The notes: a model not told the origin generated them from the sequence alone. A DNA stretch of 11,140 nucleotides from an uncultured Prevotellaceae bacterium (GCA_905202115.1 CAJKQZ010000068.1:1-11140), one strand, 5' to 3'; counted from the stretch's first letter, positions 1 to 8,181 are shown. Made by a program: numbers and translations.

Positions 1-134
1 ATATACACCTGCTGATTTTCAAGTGCTTGCCAGCTGACCGTTTTTGTCTGCAAAACCCTACGGAAAAGCTACACAGATTTCAATGAAAGAAATATTTTTC
101 CGAATCCGCAAGGCAGGGATTGACGGAAACCCAT
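1..134. other. Left edge, no gene recognised
   Basis: No open reading frame with recognisable protein content, RNA gene or clear promoter is visible on either strand here. The composition is mixed and moderately AT-rich, like other intergenic stretches in this window. It lies just beyond the kbl terminator, so it may be the flank of a gene outside the window. Confidence 0.5.
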
Positions 135-184
135 AAAAACCACCGGACGGGCAAAGAGAAAATATTTTCCCCCACCCGTCCGGT
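135..184 (-). terminator. Intrinsic terminator of kbl
   Basis: On the minus strand, ACCGGACGGG (184-175) pairs perfectly with CCCGTCCGGT (151-142). The 23-nt loop itself contains a smaller GAAAATATTTTC dyad. After the second arm the minus strand reads GG and then five T (139-135). It lies about 25 bp beyond the kbl stop codon, so it is well placed to end that transcript. Confidence 0.75.
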
Positions 185-209
185 TATTACGAAGTAAGCG
201 CTCCGGCGT

Positions 210-1400
210 TTATTTTATCACACCGAGCTCTTTTCCTACCTTAATGAAAGCCGCAACGGCCTTGTCGAGATGAGAACGCTCGTGTCCGGCCGAAAGCTGC
301 ACACGGATACGCGCCTGTCCCTTCGGCACCACCGGATAATAGAAACCGGTAACGAAAATGCCCTCTTCCTGCATTTTCGCCGCGAAATCCTGCGACAGTT
401 TTGCGTCGTAAAGCATAACGGCGCATATAGCGCTCTGCGTAGGCTTGATGTCAAAGCCCGCCTCGAGCATTTTTCCGCGGAAATACTCAACGTTAGCAAC
501 GAGTTTGTCGTGCAGGGCATTGCTTTCCTTCAGCATAGCGAACATTTCCAGGCTTGCGCCAACAATCGACGGCGCAACCGAATTCGAGAAAAGATACGGA
601 CGCGAACGCTGGCGCAACATGTCGATAATCTCCTTACGGCCGGTAGTGAATCCGCCCATAGCGCCTCCGAACGCCTTGCCGAGCGTACCGGTAAAAACGT
701 CAACCCTGCCGTATACGCCGAACTGCTCGGCCACGCCGTGGCCCGTGGGACCTACCACACCGGCCGAGTGCGACTCGTCGACCATAACCAATGCGTCATA
801 CTTCTCGGCAAGCTCGCATATTTTATCCATAGGAGCCACATTTCCGTCCATCGAGAATACTCCGTCGGTAGCTATGATTCTGTGACGCTGGGCCTGGGCC
901 TCCTGAAGACAGCGCTCGAGGTCTGCCATATCGGCATTGGCGTAACGGTAACGCTTGGCCTTGCACAAACGCACGCCGTCGATAATCGAAGCATGGTTGA
1001 GCGCGTCGGAAATTATAGCATCTTCTTCGGTAAACAAAGGCTCGAACAAACCGCCGTTGGCATCGAAGCAAGCAGCATAAAGAATGGTGTCCTCTGTGTG
1101 GAAATAATCGGAAATGGCAGCCTCCAGCTGCTTGTGCAGACTTTGAGTGCCGCAAATGAAACGCACCGACGACATTCCATAACCGAATTTATCCATCGCA
1201 GCTTTGGCAGCATTAATCAAACGTGGATTGTCGGACAGTCCCAGATAATTGTTGGCACAGAAATTAAGCACGTTCTCCCCTTCGCCCACCTTTATGTCGG
1301 CACGCTGCGGAGTAGTTATTATGCGTTCGCGCTTATACAATCCGGCAGCTTCTATACCGGCAAGTTCCTGCGTGAGGAACTCTTTCATTTTACCATACAT
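210..1400 (-). CDS. kbl: 2-amino-3-ketobutyrate CoA ligase (glycine C-acetyltransferase)
   Basis: This PLP enzyme of the alpha-oxoamine synthase family cleaves 2-amino-3-ketobutyrate with CoA to give glycine and acetyl-CoA, the second step of threonine catabolism in the cytoplasm. The 396-residue length fits the family (E. coli Kbl has about 398). Visible landmarks are FCANNYLGLSDNPRL near residues 47-61, a PLP-ring His in LNHASIIDG (H136), the VDESHSAGVVG motif with D208 and H211, and the Schiff-base lysine in GTLGKAFGG (K242). MYGKMKEF is chosen as the start because it is the usual N-terminus in Bacteroidetes relatives as I recall them; Met5 at 1388 is the alternative. It diverges from the threonine dehydrogenase gene at 1558, which makes the substrate, so co-regulation is likely. 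The related enzymes KAS and BioF are less likely because of that neighbour and the overall sequence. Confidence 0.96.
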   Translation of the reverse strand: MYGKMKEFLTQELAGIEAAGLYKRERIITTPQRADIKVGEGENVLNFCANNYLGLSDNPRLINAAKAAMDKFGYGMSSVRFICGTQSLHKQLEAAISDYFHTEDTILYAACFDANGGLFEPLFTEEDAIISDALNHASIIDGVRLCKAKRYRYANADMADLERCLQEAQAQRHRIIATDGVFSMDGNVAPMDKICELAEKYDALVMVDESHSAGVVGPTGHGVAEQFGVYGRVDVFTGTLGKAFGGAMGGFTTGRKEIIDMLRQRSRPYLFSNSVAPSIVGASLEMFAMLKESNALHDKLVANVEYFRGKMLEAGFDIKPTQSAICAVMLYDAKLSQDFAAKMQEEGIFVTGFYYPVVPKGQARIRVQLSAGHERSHLDKAVAAFIKVGKELGVIK

Positions 1401-1435
1401 AATTTATCAATTTAGATTTAAGTGCCTGATTTATC

Positions 1436-1450
1436 AACTTTGACAAAGTT
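1436..1450. promoter_or_regulatory. 15-bp dyad between kbl and tdh, possible operator
   Basis: AACTTTG-A-CAAAGTT is a perfect inverted repeat around one central base. It lies in the 157-bp region between the divergent kbl and tdh starts, 36 bp upstream of kbl and about 40 bp upstream of the proposed tdh -33 box. A shared operator for threonine-catabolism control is an inference. I cannot name the regulator. Confidence 0.35.
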
Positions 1451-1490
1451 CTTATTTTTTTTCGAAATTCGATAAAAAACTGACAAAAAC

Positions 1491-1523
1491 TTTAACACAA
1501 TGGGCGCGTTCTGTCTATCTTTG
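1491..1523 (+). promoter_or_regulatory. Bacteroidetes-type promoter of tdh
   Basis: TATCTTTG at 1516-1523 matches the Bacteroidetes primary sigma -7 consensus TAnnTTTG exactly. TTTA at 1491-1494 is a one-mismatch -33 element (consensus TTTG), with a 21-bp spacer inside the usual range. Transcription would start around 1529-1531 and leave an AT-rich leader of about 28 nt without a Shine-Dalgarno sequence, which is typical of the phylum. Confidence 0.65.
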
Positions 1524-1557
1524 CACCCAAAATGACACCTTAATATAATATAACAGC

Positions 1558-2511
1558 ATGAAAAATATATTGATTATCGGATCTACCGGTCAAATCGGTT
1601 CGGAACTGACCATGAAATTACGGTCATGCTACAACGGAAACATTGTTGCCGGATATATTCCCGGCGCCGAACCTAAAGGAGAACTTAAAGAGTCGGGCCC
1701 CTCGGCAATAGTGGACATTATGAACCCGCAACAGATTGCCGACGCCGTGTCCCGATATGAAATCGACACAATCTACAACCTTGCGGCCCTGTTGTCGGCC
1801 GTAGCCGAGAAAAAGCCGCAGCTGGCATGGAAGATAGGCGTTGACGGACTGTTCAACGTGCTCGAAGTGGCAAGAGAAAAGCAATGCGCCGTATTCACAC
1901 CCAGCTCTATCGGTTCGTTCGGCGACTCCACACCCAAAGACAAGACTCCGCAAGACACCGTCCGAGAGCCGCGCACAATGTACGGCGTGACAAAAGTCAC
2001 GGGCGAGCTGCTGAGCAACTACTATCACGAGCGCTTTGGCGTAGATACCCGTGCCGTGCGTTTTCCGGGCCTCATATCCTACGTAACGCCCCCGGGCGGA
2101 GGTACCACCGACTATGCTGTCGACATTTACTACTCTGCCGTAAAGGGCGAGTCCTTCGAATGCCCCATAGCCAAAGGAACTTTCATGGACATGATGTACA
2201 TGCCCGACGCCCTGCGCGCCGCAATCGAAATAATGGAGGCCGACCCGACAAAACTTATCCACCGCAACGCATTCAACATAGCTTCGATGAGTTTTGATCC
2301 CGAGATAATATACGACAGCATACGCAAACGCCTGCCCGACTTCAAGATGATTTACAAAGTCGACCCTCTGCGGCAGGCAATTGCCGAATCGTGGCCCAAC
2401 TCTCTCGACGACACATGCGCCCGCGAGGAATGGGGCTGGAAGCCCGAGTACGACATGGACGCCATGACCGACGACATGCTTGCCAAACTGCGAATAAAAT
2501 TCAGTAAATAA
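1558..2511 (+). CDS. tdh: L-threonine 3-dehydrogenase, SDR (epimerase-like) type
   Basis: This NAD-dependent enzyme oxidises L-threonine to 2-amino-3-ketobutyrate, which the adjacent Kbl then cleaves. The 317-residue protein is an extended short-chain dehydrogenase, not the zinc alcohol-dehydrogenase type found in E. coli. The N-terminus has the Rossmann glycine motif GSTGQIGS (residues 8-15). NLAALLSAVAE (74-84) follows the fourth beta strand, and the catalytic pair is Y142/K146 in MYGVTKVTGE, with PSSIGSFG (116-122) just before it. PGLISYVTPPGGGTTDYAV (170-188) is the stretch that separates this threonine dehydrogenase group from UDP-galactose 4-epimerases. The start follows an A/T-rich leader and a good promoter. 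It is transcribed alone and ends at a strong terminator. Automatic annotation often calls this group NAD-dependent epimerase; the kbl neighbour supports the dehydrogenase role. Confidence 0.92.
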   Translation: MKNILIIGSTGQIGSELTMKLRSCYNGNIVAGYIPGAEPKGELKESGPSAIVDIMNPQQIADAVSRYEIDTIYNLAALLSAVAEKKPQLAWKIGVDGLFNVLEVAREKQCAVFTPSSIGSFGDSTPKDKTPQDTVREPRTMYGVTKVTGELLSNYYHERFGVDTRAVRFPGLISYVTPPGGGTTDYAVDIYYSAVKGESFECPIAKGTFMDMMYMPDALRAAIEIMEADPTKLIHRNAFNIASMSFDPEIIYDSIRKRLPDFKMIYKVDPLRQAIAESWPNSLDDTCAREEWGWKPEYDMDAMTDDMLAKLRIKFSK

Positions 2512-2545
2512 AACTTCCCGCCGCACATGCGGCACAAAACATTTA

Positions 2546-2584
2546 CGTTCTGCCGCGAAAATTTTCGCGGCAGAACGCTTTTTT
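2546..2584 (+). terminator. Intrinsic terminator of tdh
   Basis: A 32-bp perfect palindrome (2546-2577) with arm CGTTCTGCCGCGAAAA is followed by C and six T (2579-2584), 35 bp after the tdh stop. A smaller hairpin, GCCGC-ACAT-GCGGC (2520-2533), precedes it. On the minus strand the palindrome is not followed by a T-run, so it is a directional terminator for tdh and an unlikely one for the opposing gene at 2728. Confidence 0.85.
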
Positions 2585-2727
2585 ATCTCCAGCCGCGAAT
2601 TATACTCCGCAACATACCGATAAAAGACACGAGGCCCGACCGGAAATATACCGTCTCCTAAAAACTTTTTTTCTGATTTTTAAAGAACTTGTAAAAAAAA
2701 CTAACAAATTCCTCCTTATAAGAACAA

Positions 2728-5148
2728 TTATTTTTTCCTGGCTGTCGAATCCGTAGCAGATACCTTTTCCCGTTGCGTCTTAACACTGTCGCGGAGTGCA
2801 GGTACACGTTCGGCCTTTTTGACCGCCGGTACGGCCGGAGCAGCGGGCGAAGCCTTAACCGCTTTTGCCGTATCGGCCGCAACAGCCGCTTTGACGGCCG
2901 AGGTGTCGGCCTCTTCCGCAACCGGTTTAAGCGTGTCAGCCTTTACAGCTCCGACGCTGTCGGAAGTTTTTGCCTTGCCGTCGCCGGCAGACTGAACCTT
3001 GCCGGATTTTCCGGCCTTATTGTCCGGAACTTTCTTGCCGTCGGCCTCGAGAGCTTCCTCCGGCGTGGGAATATAAACCGTTATCACAGGTTTGTTGCCG
3101 TTTGCCGCATCGGCATTACCGTTTTTACCATTTACGAGTGCGGCGGCATCGAGATTTCCCTGCTCGTCAAACAAACCGTATGTAGTTCTAAGCACACGGA
3201 ACTCGGTGCGGCGGTTGAGCGCGTTGCACGTGTCCTGCTGTATAGGCGTGAGCTTTTTAATATATTGCTCGGTAAGCGTATCTCCCTCGTGAAGGAATTT
3301 GTAAGTCTCCGCCAGGCGTTTGGTTACAACCTTAGGCCGCAACTTTCCATAGCCCACGGCCGACAATCGTTTGGCACTTATTCCTTTTTCTATCAGATAA
3401 TCCACCACCGATTCGGCACGCCGCTGCGAGAGTTTGCGGTTATAAAGTTCGTTGCCGCGATAGTCGCAGTGCGAACTAAGTTCTATAGTAATGTTGGAGT
3501 TTTCATTAAGCAAAAGCACGAGCTTGTCGAGAGCCTCTTTCGAATTGTCGGTAAGCGTTGCGCTGTCGAATTCGTAAAAAACATTGCGCACAAGCACCGG
3601 AGACGTGATTGAAGGCAACGGGAAATAGAGAGTGTCGCACGTAGATACCTCCGAAGAGTCTATTCTAAGCTCATTCCGGTAATTCAGGAAGCCCTCGCAG
3701 GTGGCAAGAAACACATAGTTCACTCCGGGACGTATAACCTGTTCGAAAGAGCCGTCGCTTTTCACGCCGAATTTGAGATTCGTGCCGTCGTCTCCCACCA
3801 TATAAACGGTGGAATTGAGAAGCTCGTAACCGTCCTGCTCATAAACCCAGCCCTTCACGGTCTGAACCACTTCAGGGCACTCGAACGAGAGAATATGGTC
3901 CCAGCCTCGGCCCTTTCCGCGGTTCGAAGTAAAAAATCCCCTGTTGTGAACGCCCTCGAAAGTCATTCCGAAATCATCGCCCGAGGAATTTACAGGACTC
4001 GGAAGTATTTCTATCCTCCACCTCTTGTGTATGGAATCTCTCCGCGCGCAAAAAATATCAAGTCCTCCCATACCAGGATGTCCGGTCGACGAAAAGTACA
4101 GGTCGCCGTTGGGACGAAACGTAGGAAACATCTCATCTCCTTCGGTATTTATGGGCGCTCCGAGATTTTCCACCACACCTGTTCCGTGTTCCGACAGTTG
4201 CATTCGCCAGATGTCGAGACCTCCGAGACCTCCGGGCATATCCGAGACGAAATAAAGCCATTGCCCGTCGGGCGAAACCGCCGGATGTGCATAAGAAGAA
4301 AGCGTATCGCTCGTTATTTCGAGCTTCACGGGTTTGGCCCAGGTGGCATCGGAGCGCGCCGACGAATGTATTTCGGCGTAACGGGGATATTGCGCATCGA
4401 CGGGGCACACTGTAAGATACATTGTCTGACCGTCGGGAGTTATGGCCGGCGCACCTTCGTCAAGCACGGTGTTTACTTCGCCCTGCAGTTCCTCCACAGG
4501 CTTCCATTTCCCTTTCTCGTCTTTCGACGAAGCGAAAAGGTCGCCGTTCTTTACTCCTGTTATAGGGCTTTCTTCGTCGCCTTTGGCCTGCGGTCGCGTA
4601 GACGTGAAAACAATTCTGTCGTAATTGTCGCCAAAAAGCACCGGACAATAATCGGAACGCCGTGAATTGAACAGTTTCTCGGCTTTTACGGTGTATCGCG
4701 AGCCCTGTTTTTTCATAACCGGAGCTATCTCGCACGATTTTATGCCGTTGAGCGACAGGTTGTGCCCTGGATTCTGTTCAAGGTAGAGCCTGTAATTCTT
4801 TTCGGCCTCGCGATAGTTTCCCATTTGCCTCAGAACCTCGGCAAGGTAGAAATATGTAGTGGTGTCAACGTAATTGTATCGCACAGCATTGCGATACGCG
4901 CCTTCGGCTTTGGAGGCGAAATTTATCCTGCGGTAACATTCGGCCATTCGGAACGCTCTCATGCCGCGCTTGTCTCTTTCTTTTGCAGGAGTGGACGAAT
5001 AAGCCCGCTTGTATTCCAATGATGCGTCGTAATACTCGCCCAGGGCATACAGCGCGTCGCCCTTTTTCTCGTGCTTTTCGGGCGTGCTGCACGAGGCGGC
5101 GCAATAAAGTGCCGCTATGAGCGATATGAGTTTTACGATATGCTTCAT
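2728..5148 (-). CDS. PorE-like lipoprotein: TPR, beta-propeller, CRD and OmpA peptidoglycan-binding domains
   Basis: This 806-residue protein begins with a lipoprotein signal peptide; a lipobox-like AASC places the lipidated cysteine at C20. TPR-like helices follow (about 27-130, GDALYALGEYYDASLEYKRAY), then a PD40/WD40-type propeller (about 155-420) with repeated SPDG/NGDLYFSS and GGLDIW blades. Next come a carboxypeptidase-regulatory-like beta fold (about 431-500) and an OmpA C-terminal domain (about 518-655). D562 and R577, in SHCDYRG and LSQRRAES, are the expected diaminopimelate-contact residues. This is the domain order of PorE (PG1058), the periplasmic type IX secretion component that tethers the machine to peptidoglycan. 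A role in envelope anchoring is well supported; true type IX function is an inference because no other por gene is present here. The last 130 or so residues are a low-complexity Ala/Lys/Asp tail, longer than I expect for PorE. Start is the ATG before the signal peptide. Confidence 0.85.
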   Translation of the reverse strand: MKHIVKLISLIAALYCAASCSTPEKHEKKGDALYALGEYYDASLEYKRAYSSTPAKERDKRGMRAFRMAECYRRINFASKAEGAYRNAVRYNYVDTTTYFYLAEVLRQMGNYREAEKNYRLYLEQNPGHNLSLNGIKSCEIAPVMKKQGSRYTVKAEKLFNSRRSDYCPVLFGDNYDRIVFTSTRPQAKGDEESPITGVKNGDLFASSKDEKGKWKPVEELQGEVNTVLDEGAPAITPDGQTMYLTVCPVDAQYPRYAEIHSSARSDATWAKPVKLEITSDTLSSYAHPAVSPDGQWLYFVSDMPGGLGGLDIWRMQLSEHGTGVVENLGAPINTEGDEMFPTFRPNGDLYFSSTGHPGMGGLDIFCARRDSIHKRWRIEILPSPVNSSGDDFGMTFEGVHNRGFFTSNRGKGRGWDHILSFECPEVVQTVKGWVYEQDGYELLNSTVYMVGDDGTNLKFGVKSDGSFEQVIRPGVNYVFLATCEGFLNYRNELRIDSSEVSTCDTLYFPLPSITSPVLVRNVFYEFDSATLTDNSKEALDKLVLLLNENSNITIELSSHCDYRGNELYNRKLSQRRAESVVDYLIEKGISAKRLSAVGYGKLRPKVVTKRLAETYKFLHEGDTLTEQYIKKLTPIQQDTCNALNRRTEFRVLRTTYGLFDEQGNLDAAALVNGKNGNADAANGNKPVITVYIPTPEEALEADGKKVPDNKAGKSGKVQSAGDGKAKTSDSVGAVKADTLKPVAEEADTSAVKAAVAADTAKAVKASPAAPAVPAVKKAERVPALRDSVKTQREKVSATDSTARKK

Positions 5149-5208
5149 TTTCTATGTTGCCGCGCTTGGTCGGGAAAACAGCCCGTCGATGTTTTTATGG
5201 TTCCCCGA

Positions 5209-5275
5209 GGAAATAAAAATTATCTCTGAGATATTTTAAAATATGTCTGAGATAATTTAAAATATCTCAGAGATG
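5209..5275. repeat. Intergenic 21-nt tandem repeat array A with 19-bp hairpin
   Basis: Units of 21 nt run at 5209-5229 (left half degenerate), 5230-5250 and 5251-5271, then only GAT of a further unit. Full units begin GATAWTTT and end AAAATATSTCWGA. The outer parts form a perfect 19-bp inverted repeat (5222-5240 with 5256-5274) around a 15-nt loop. Six T follow on the plus strand (5276-5281) and an A-tract precedes (5215-5219, T on minus). It lies 108 bp downstream of the topB stop, so a terminator role for the ABC-topB transcript is plausible. The stem is much more AT-rich than classic terminators. Confidence 0.8.
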
Positions 5276-5381
5276 TTTTTTCCGACGTCGTTTGCCGGCA
5301 GGATTCCATGCCTTTGGCTATTTAATAACTGCCTGCCCGCTTTTTTATTGTTCCGTAAGTACGTTATTGTAAGGCCGGCGG

Positions 5382-7379
5382 CTATTTTTCCAGCGGAGCA
5401 CGGAATGTGCAGCCCTCTTTCCAGCGCGAGCAGCCGAGCGACGTTTTGCCGCGTATCACCTTTCCTTTGCCGCACTCCGGACAAATGTCGCCCTCTTTGG
5501 GAGCCTGAGTTTTTTTCCGTGCTTTGGCCGGAGCCTTTTCCGCTTTCACACCGTGTTCTGCAGACTGTTCGGCGCCGGGGGTGACTTTCCGCAGCGACGT
5601 ATCGGCCATGACCGACTGCACTATCTGCGAAACCATTTCTTTCAACTCATCCATGAACTGCGGCGCGGCGTATTCTCCGCGCTCTATGCCGCGCAGCTTC
5701 TTTTCCCATATACCCGTAAGCTCGGGGCTCTTGAGCAATTCCTCACGAATAAGACCTATCAGTTCCTTTCCCGTGGCCGTGGGAAAAAGCGACTTGCGCT
5801 GCTTGCTTATATACCGGCGCCGGAACAGGGTTTCTATTATTGCGGCGCGCGTTGACGGGCGGCCGATTCCGTTTTCCTTGAGAGCCTCACGCAGAGTCTC
5901 ATCGTCCACGCTTTTTCCGGCGGTTTCCATTGCGCGCAGCAGGGTTGCTTCGGTAAAAGGCTTGGGCGGCTGGGTGAATTTCTGGGTAACGGCCGGATTG
6001 TGCGGGCCGCTCTCTCCTTCCTCAAAGGCAGGCAGAACCACTTCGGCCTTTTCCTGCCGGCCGTCGTCGTCGGCAGTTTTTTTCTGCGGCGGGAACACCG
6101 CTCTCCATGCCGGTTCGATAATCTGCTTGCCCGAAGCCTTGAACTTCACGCCCTCGCAACTGCCCGTAACGGTGGTTGCCGAGAAACGGCAGTCGGGATA
6201 AAACACGGCTATGAAGTGTCTCGCCACAAGATCGAACACGTTTTTTTCATCTTCCGAAAGCCCCGAGGCCGGAAAGCCCGTAGGAATTATGGCGTGGTGG
6301 TCGGTAACTTTCGACGAATCGAACACCTTTTTGCTTTTCCGCAGCTTGCTGCCGCGCAACGGCCCGAGCAGCTCGGCATACTCGGTGAGAGAATTGAGCA
6401 CAGCCTTGCATTTGGGATAAATGTCGTCGGACAGATACGTCGTATCGACGCGCGGATAAGTAGTTACGTGTTTTTCATAGAGACTTTGGATAATCTGCAA
6501 CGTTCTGTCGGCCGAAAATCCGAATTTCCTGTTGCATTCCACCTGCAGCGAGGTTAAGTCGAAGAGTTTCGGCGGAGCTTCCCTGCCCTCTTTGGTCGAA
6601 ACCGTGTCGACGGTAAAATCTTTTCCTTCTATACGCTCCAGAGCGGCGCGGGCGTCGGCTTCCTCCTGATAATTCCCTTTTGTCGAGGTAAACGTAGCCC
6701 CTTTGTAAACGGTTGTAAGCAACCAGTAAGGCTGCGGCACGAAAGTATCGATTTCTTCCTGCCTCCTTACTATCATCGCCAGCGTCGGTGTCTGCACCCG
6801 TCCTACCGACAGCGGCTGCACATTGCGCCCTGGCGACCCGTACTTAAGCGTGTAAAGACGCGTGGCGTTCATGCCGAGCAACCAGTCGCCTATGGCGCGG
6901 CACAGCCCTGCGGCATAAAGCAGGCGATACGCTTCAGCGTCTTTAAGTTTGCCGAAACCTTCGCGTATGGCTTCGTCGGTGAGCGACGAAATCCAAAGAC
7001 GCTCTACAGGACACTTGGCGCCGGCTTTCTGCATTACCCAGCGTTGGATGAGTTCTCCCTCCTGACCGGCGTCGCCGCAGTTTATTATCTTGTCGGCTCC
7101 GTCCATGAGTTTCTTTATTATCGAGAACTGTTTTTCTATGCCCTTGTCTTTTTTCAGACGAATGCCGAAACGCTGCGGAATCATGGGCAATGCGGCAAGG
7201 CTCCAGTAGTGCCAGGCCTCGGTATAGTCTTCGGGATATTTAAGCTCGCACAGATGACCGAACGTCCAGGTCACCTGATACCCGTTTCCCTCAAGGTATC
7301 CGTCGTGGCGTTCGGTGGCGCCGAGCACCTGCGCTATGTCACGCGCCACGCTCGGTTTTTCAGCGATACATACTATCAT
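5382..7379 (-). CDS. topB: DNA topoisomerase III (type IA)
   Basis: This type IA topoisomerase cuts one DNA strand through a tyrosyl 5' link and passes the other, relaxing and decatenating replication and recombination intermediates. The 665-residue protein starts with the Toprim domain: E7 in IAEKPSVA, then GDAGQEGE (102-109), where the acidic triad reads D103, G105, E107 in place of the usual DxDxE. QPLSVGRVQTPTLAM (188-202) is a typical core motif, and Y308 in TTYPRVDTTYL is the likely active tyrosine. KENGIGRPSTRA (501-512) follows. The C-terminus holds a lysine/alanine linker (about 610-628) and a four-cysteine zinc ribbon (C633, C636, C650, C657). The start overlaps the end of the ABC gene by 20 bp, so the two are probably cotranscribed. 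The nearest alternative, TopA, is less likely because of length and the single C-terminal zinc ribbon. Confidence 0.94.
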   Translation of the reverse strand: MIVCIAEKPSVARDIAQVLGATERHDGYLEGNGYQVTWTFGHLCELKYPEDYTEAWHYWSLAALPMIPQRFGIRLKKDKGIEKQFSIIKKLMDGADKIINCGDAGQEGELIQRWVMQKAGAKCPVERLWISSLTDEAIREGFGKLKDAEAYRLLYAAGLCRAIGDWLLGMNATRLYTLKYGSPGRNVQPLSVGRVQTPTLAMIVRRQEEIDTFVPQPYWLLTTVYKGATFTSTKGNYQEEADARAALERIEGKDFTVDTVSTKEGREAPPKLFDLTSLQVECNRKFGFSADRTLQIIQSLYEKHVTTYPRVDTTYLSDDIYPKCKAVLNSLTEYAELLGPLRGSKLRKSKKVFDSSKVTDHHAIIPTGFPASGLSEDEKNVFDLVARHFIAVFYPDCRFSATTVTGSCEGVKFKASGKQIIEPAWRAVFPPQKKTADDDGRQEKAEVVLPAFEEGESGPHNPAVTQKFTQPPKPFTEATLLRAMETAGKSVDDETLREALKENGIGRPSTRAAIIETLFRRRYISKQRKSLFPTATGKELIGLIREELLKSPELTGIWEKKLRGIERGEYAAPQFMDELKEMVSQIVQSVMADTSLRKVTPGAEQSAEHGVKAEKAPAKARKKTQAPKEGDICPECGKGKVIRGKTSLGCSRWKEGCTFRAPLEK

Positions 7380-8175
7380 TGTCGTCGTAGGGTTCTATAT
7401 GAAACGAAAGTTTCCCGCGGTCGAACACAACTCCCACGCTTTCGAAAAGCATGTCGAGCCGTCCGCCGGCGGCAAGTTCGCGCGGCGTGCCCACAACGGG
7501 CGTTTCTCCGCGTTGCAGCAGCCACAGGCAGTCGGCCGTCTGCAATGCCGCCGCAATATTGTGCGTGGCGGCAATCACGGTTTTCCCTTCTTCGTGTGCC
7601 AGGCGGCGCATAAGGCGGAATGTCCCTGTCTCGCTCGGAAAATCGAGAAATGCCGTAGGCTCGTCGAGCAATATAACAGGCGTCTGCTGCGCCAGAGTCT
7701 TAGCTATCATGGCCTTTTGCCGTTCGCCGTCGCTCATTTCCACAAGCCGCCGCTTTTCAAAGCCTTCGATTCCCGCGGCTTTCATGGCCTGCGCCACAAT
7801 GCGGCGGTCATCCTCCGACAGCCCGCCGAAGAAGCCCGTGTGCGGAATGCGCCCTAAGGCCGCAAGTTCGCCTGCCGTGAGCTGCGTGGCGAATGCACGG
7901 CGGTCGGTAAGCACCACACCCACCGTGCGAGCAATCTCATTGGGCAAAAGCGACGCGATATCGCGCCCGCCGGCCAGCACTCGCCCGCCTGTAGGGCGCT
8001 GCAGTCCCGCCACGGTGCGCAGCAGCGTAGATTTGCCGGCTCCGTTGCAACCAAGCACGCACACAAACGTACCGCGGCTTACAGTGGCGGTGAAACCGCG
8101 CACCACCGTACCCGCGCGGACGCCCGAGGCGTAACCAGCGGAAAGCGATTCGAGTTGCAGGGATTCGTATGACAT
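7360..8175 (-). CDS. FecE/BtuD-type ABC transporter ATP-binding protein
   Basis: This is the cytoplasmic ATPase of a type II importer for iron-siderophore, haem or cobalamin. The 271-residue protein has Walker A LGCNGAGKST (41-50), a signature reading MSDGERQK (147-154; family consensus LSGGQ), Walker B VILLDEP (167-173, D171/E172) and the switch His in AATHN (H205). TAGELAALGRIPHTGFFG (100-117) is typical of the FecE/BtuD group. The Q-loop position lies in VVLTDRRAF with no Gln visible. An in-frame ATG at 8250 would add 25 residues, but Met at 8175 (MSYESLQL) is preferred: the conserved fold begins there and a -7-like box lies just upstream. No permease or binding protein is present, so it is an orphan here and its substrate cannot be named. 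It overlaps topB by 20 bp. Confidence 0.88.
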   Translation of the reverse strand: MSYESLQLESLSAGYASGVRAGTVVRGFTATVSRGTFVCVLGCNGAGKSTLLRTVAGLQRPTGGRVLAGGRDIASLLPNEIARTVGVVLTDRRAFATQLTAGELAALGRIPHTGFFGGLSEDDRRIVAQAMKAAGIEGFEKRRLVEMSDGERQKAMIAKTLAQQTPVILLDEPTAFLDFPSETGTFRLMRRLAHEEGKTVIAATHNIAAALQTADCLWLLQRGETPVVGTPRELAAGGRLDMLFESVGVVFDRGKLSFHIEPYDDNDSMYR

Positions 8176-8181
8176 GACTTG

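Noticed and set aside
270..1415. 381-aa plus-strand open frame covering kbl
   Set aside because: It is fully antisense to a confident kbl gene, its predicted protein has no recognisable domain, and kbl is conserved along its whole length. It is a shadow of codon bias.
1624..2535. 303-aa minus-strand open frame covering tdh
   Set aside because: It is antisense to tdh, rich in Val, Gly, Arg and His in a way typical of shadow frames, and has no domain or promoter of its own.
2650..2727. Terminator of the PorE-like gene in the A/T tracts after its stop
   Set aside because: Only weak stems are found (8 bp with a mismatch around 2685-2711, 6 bp of A-T pairs around 2659-2680), too weak to call.
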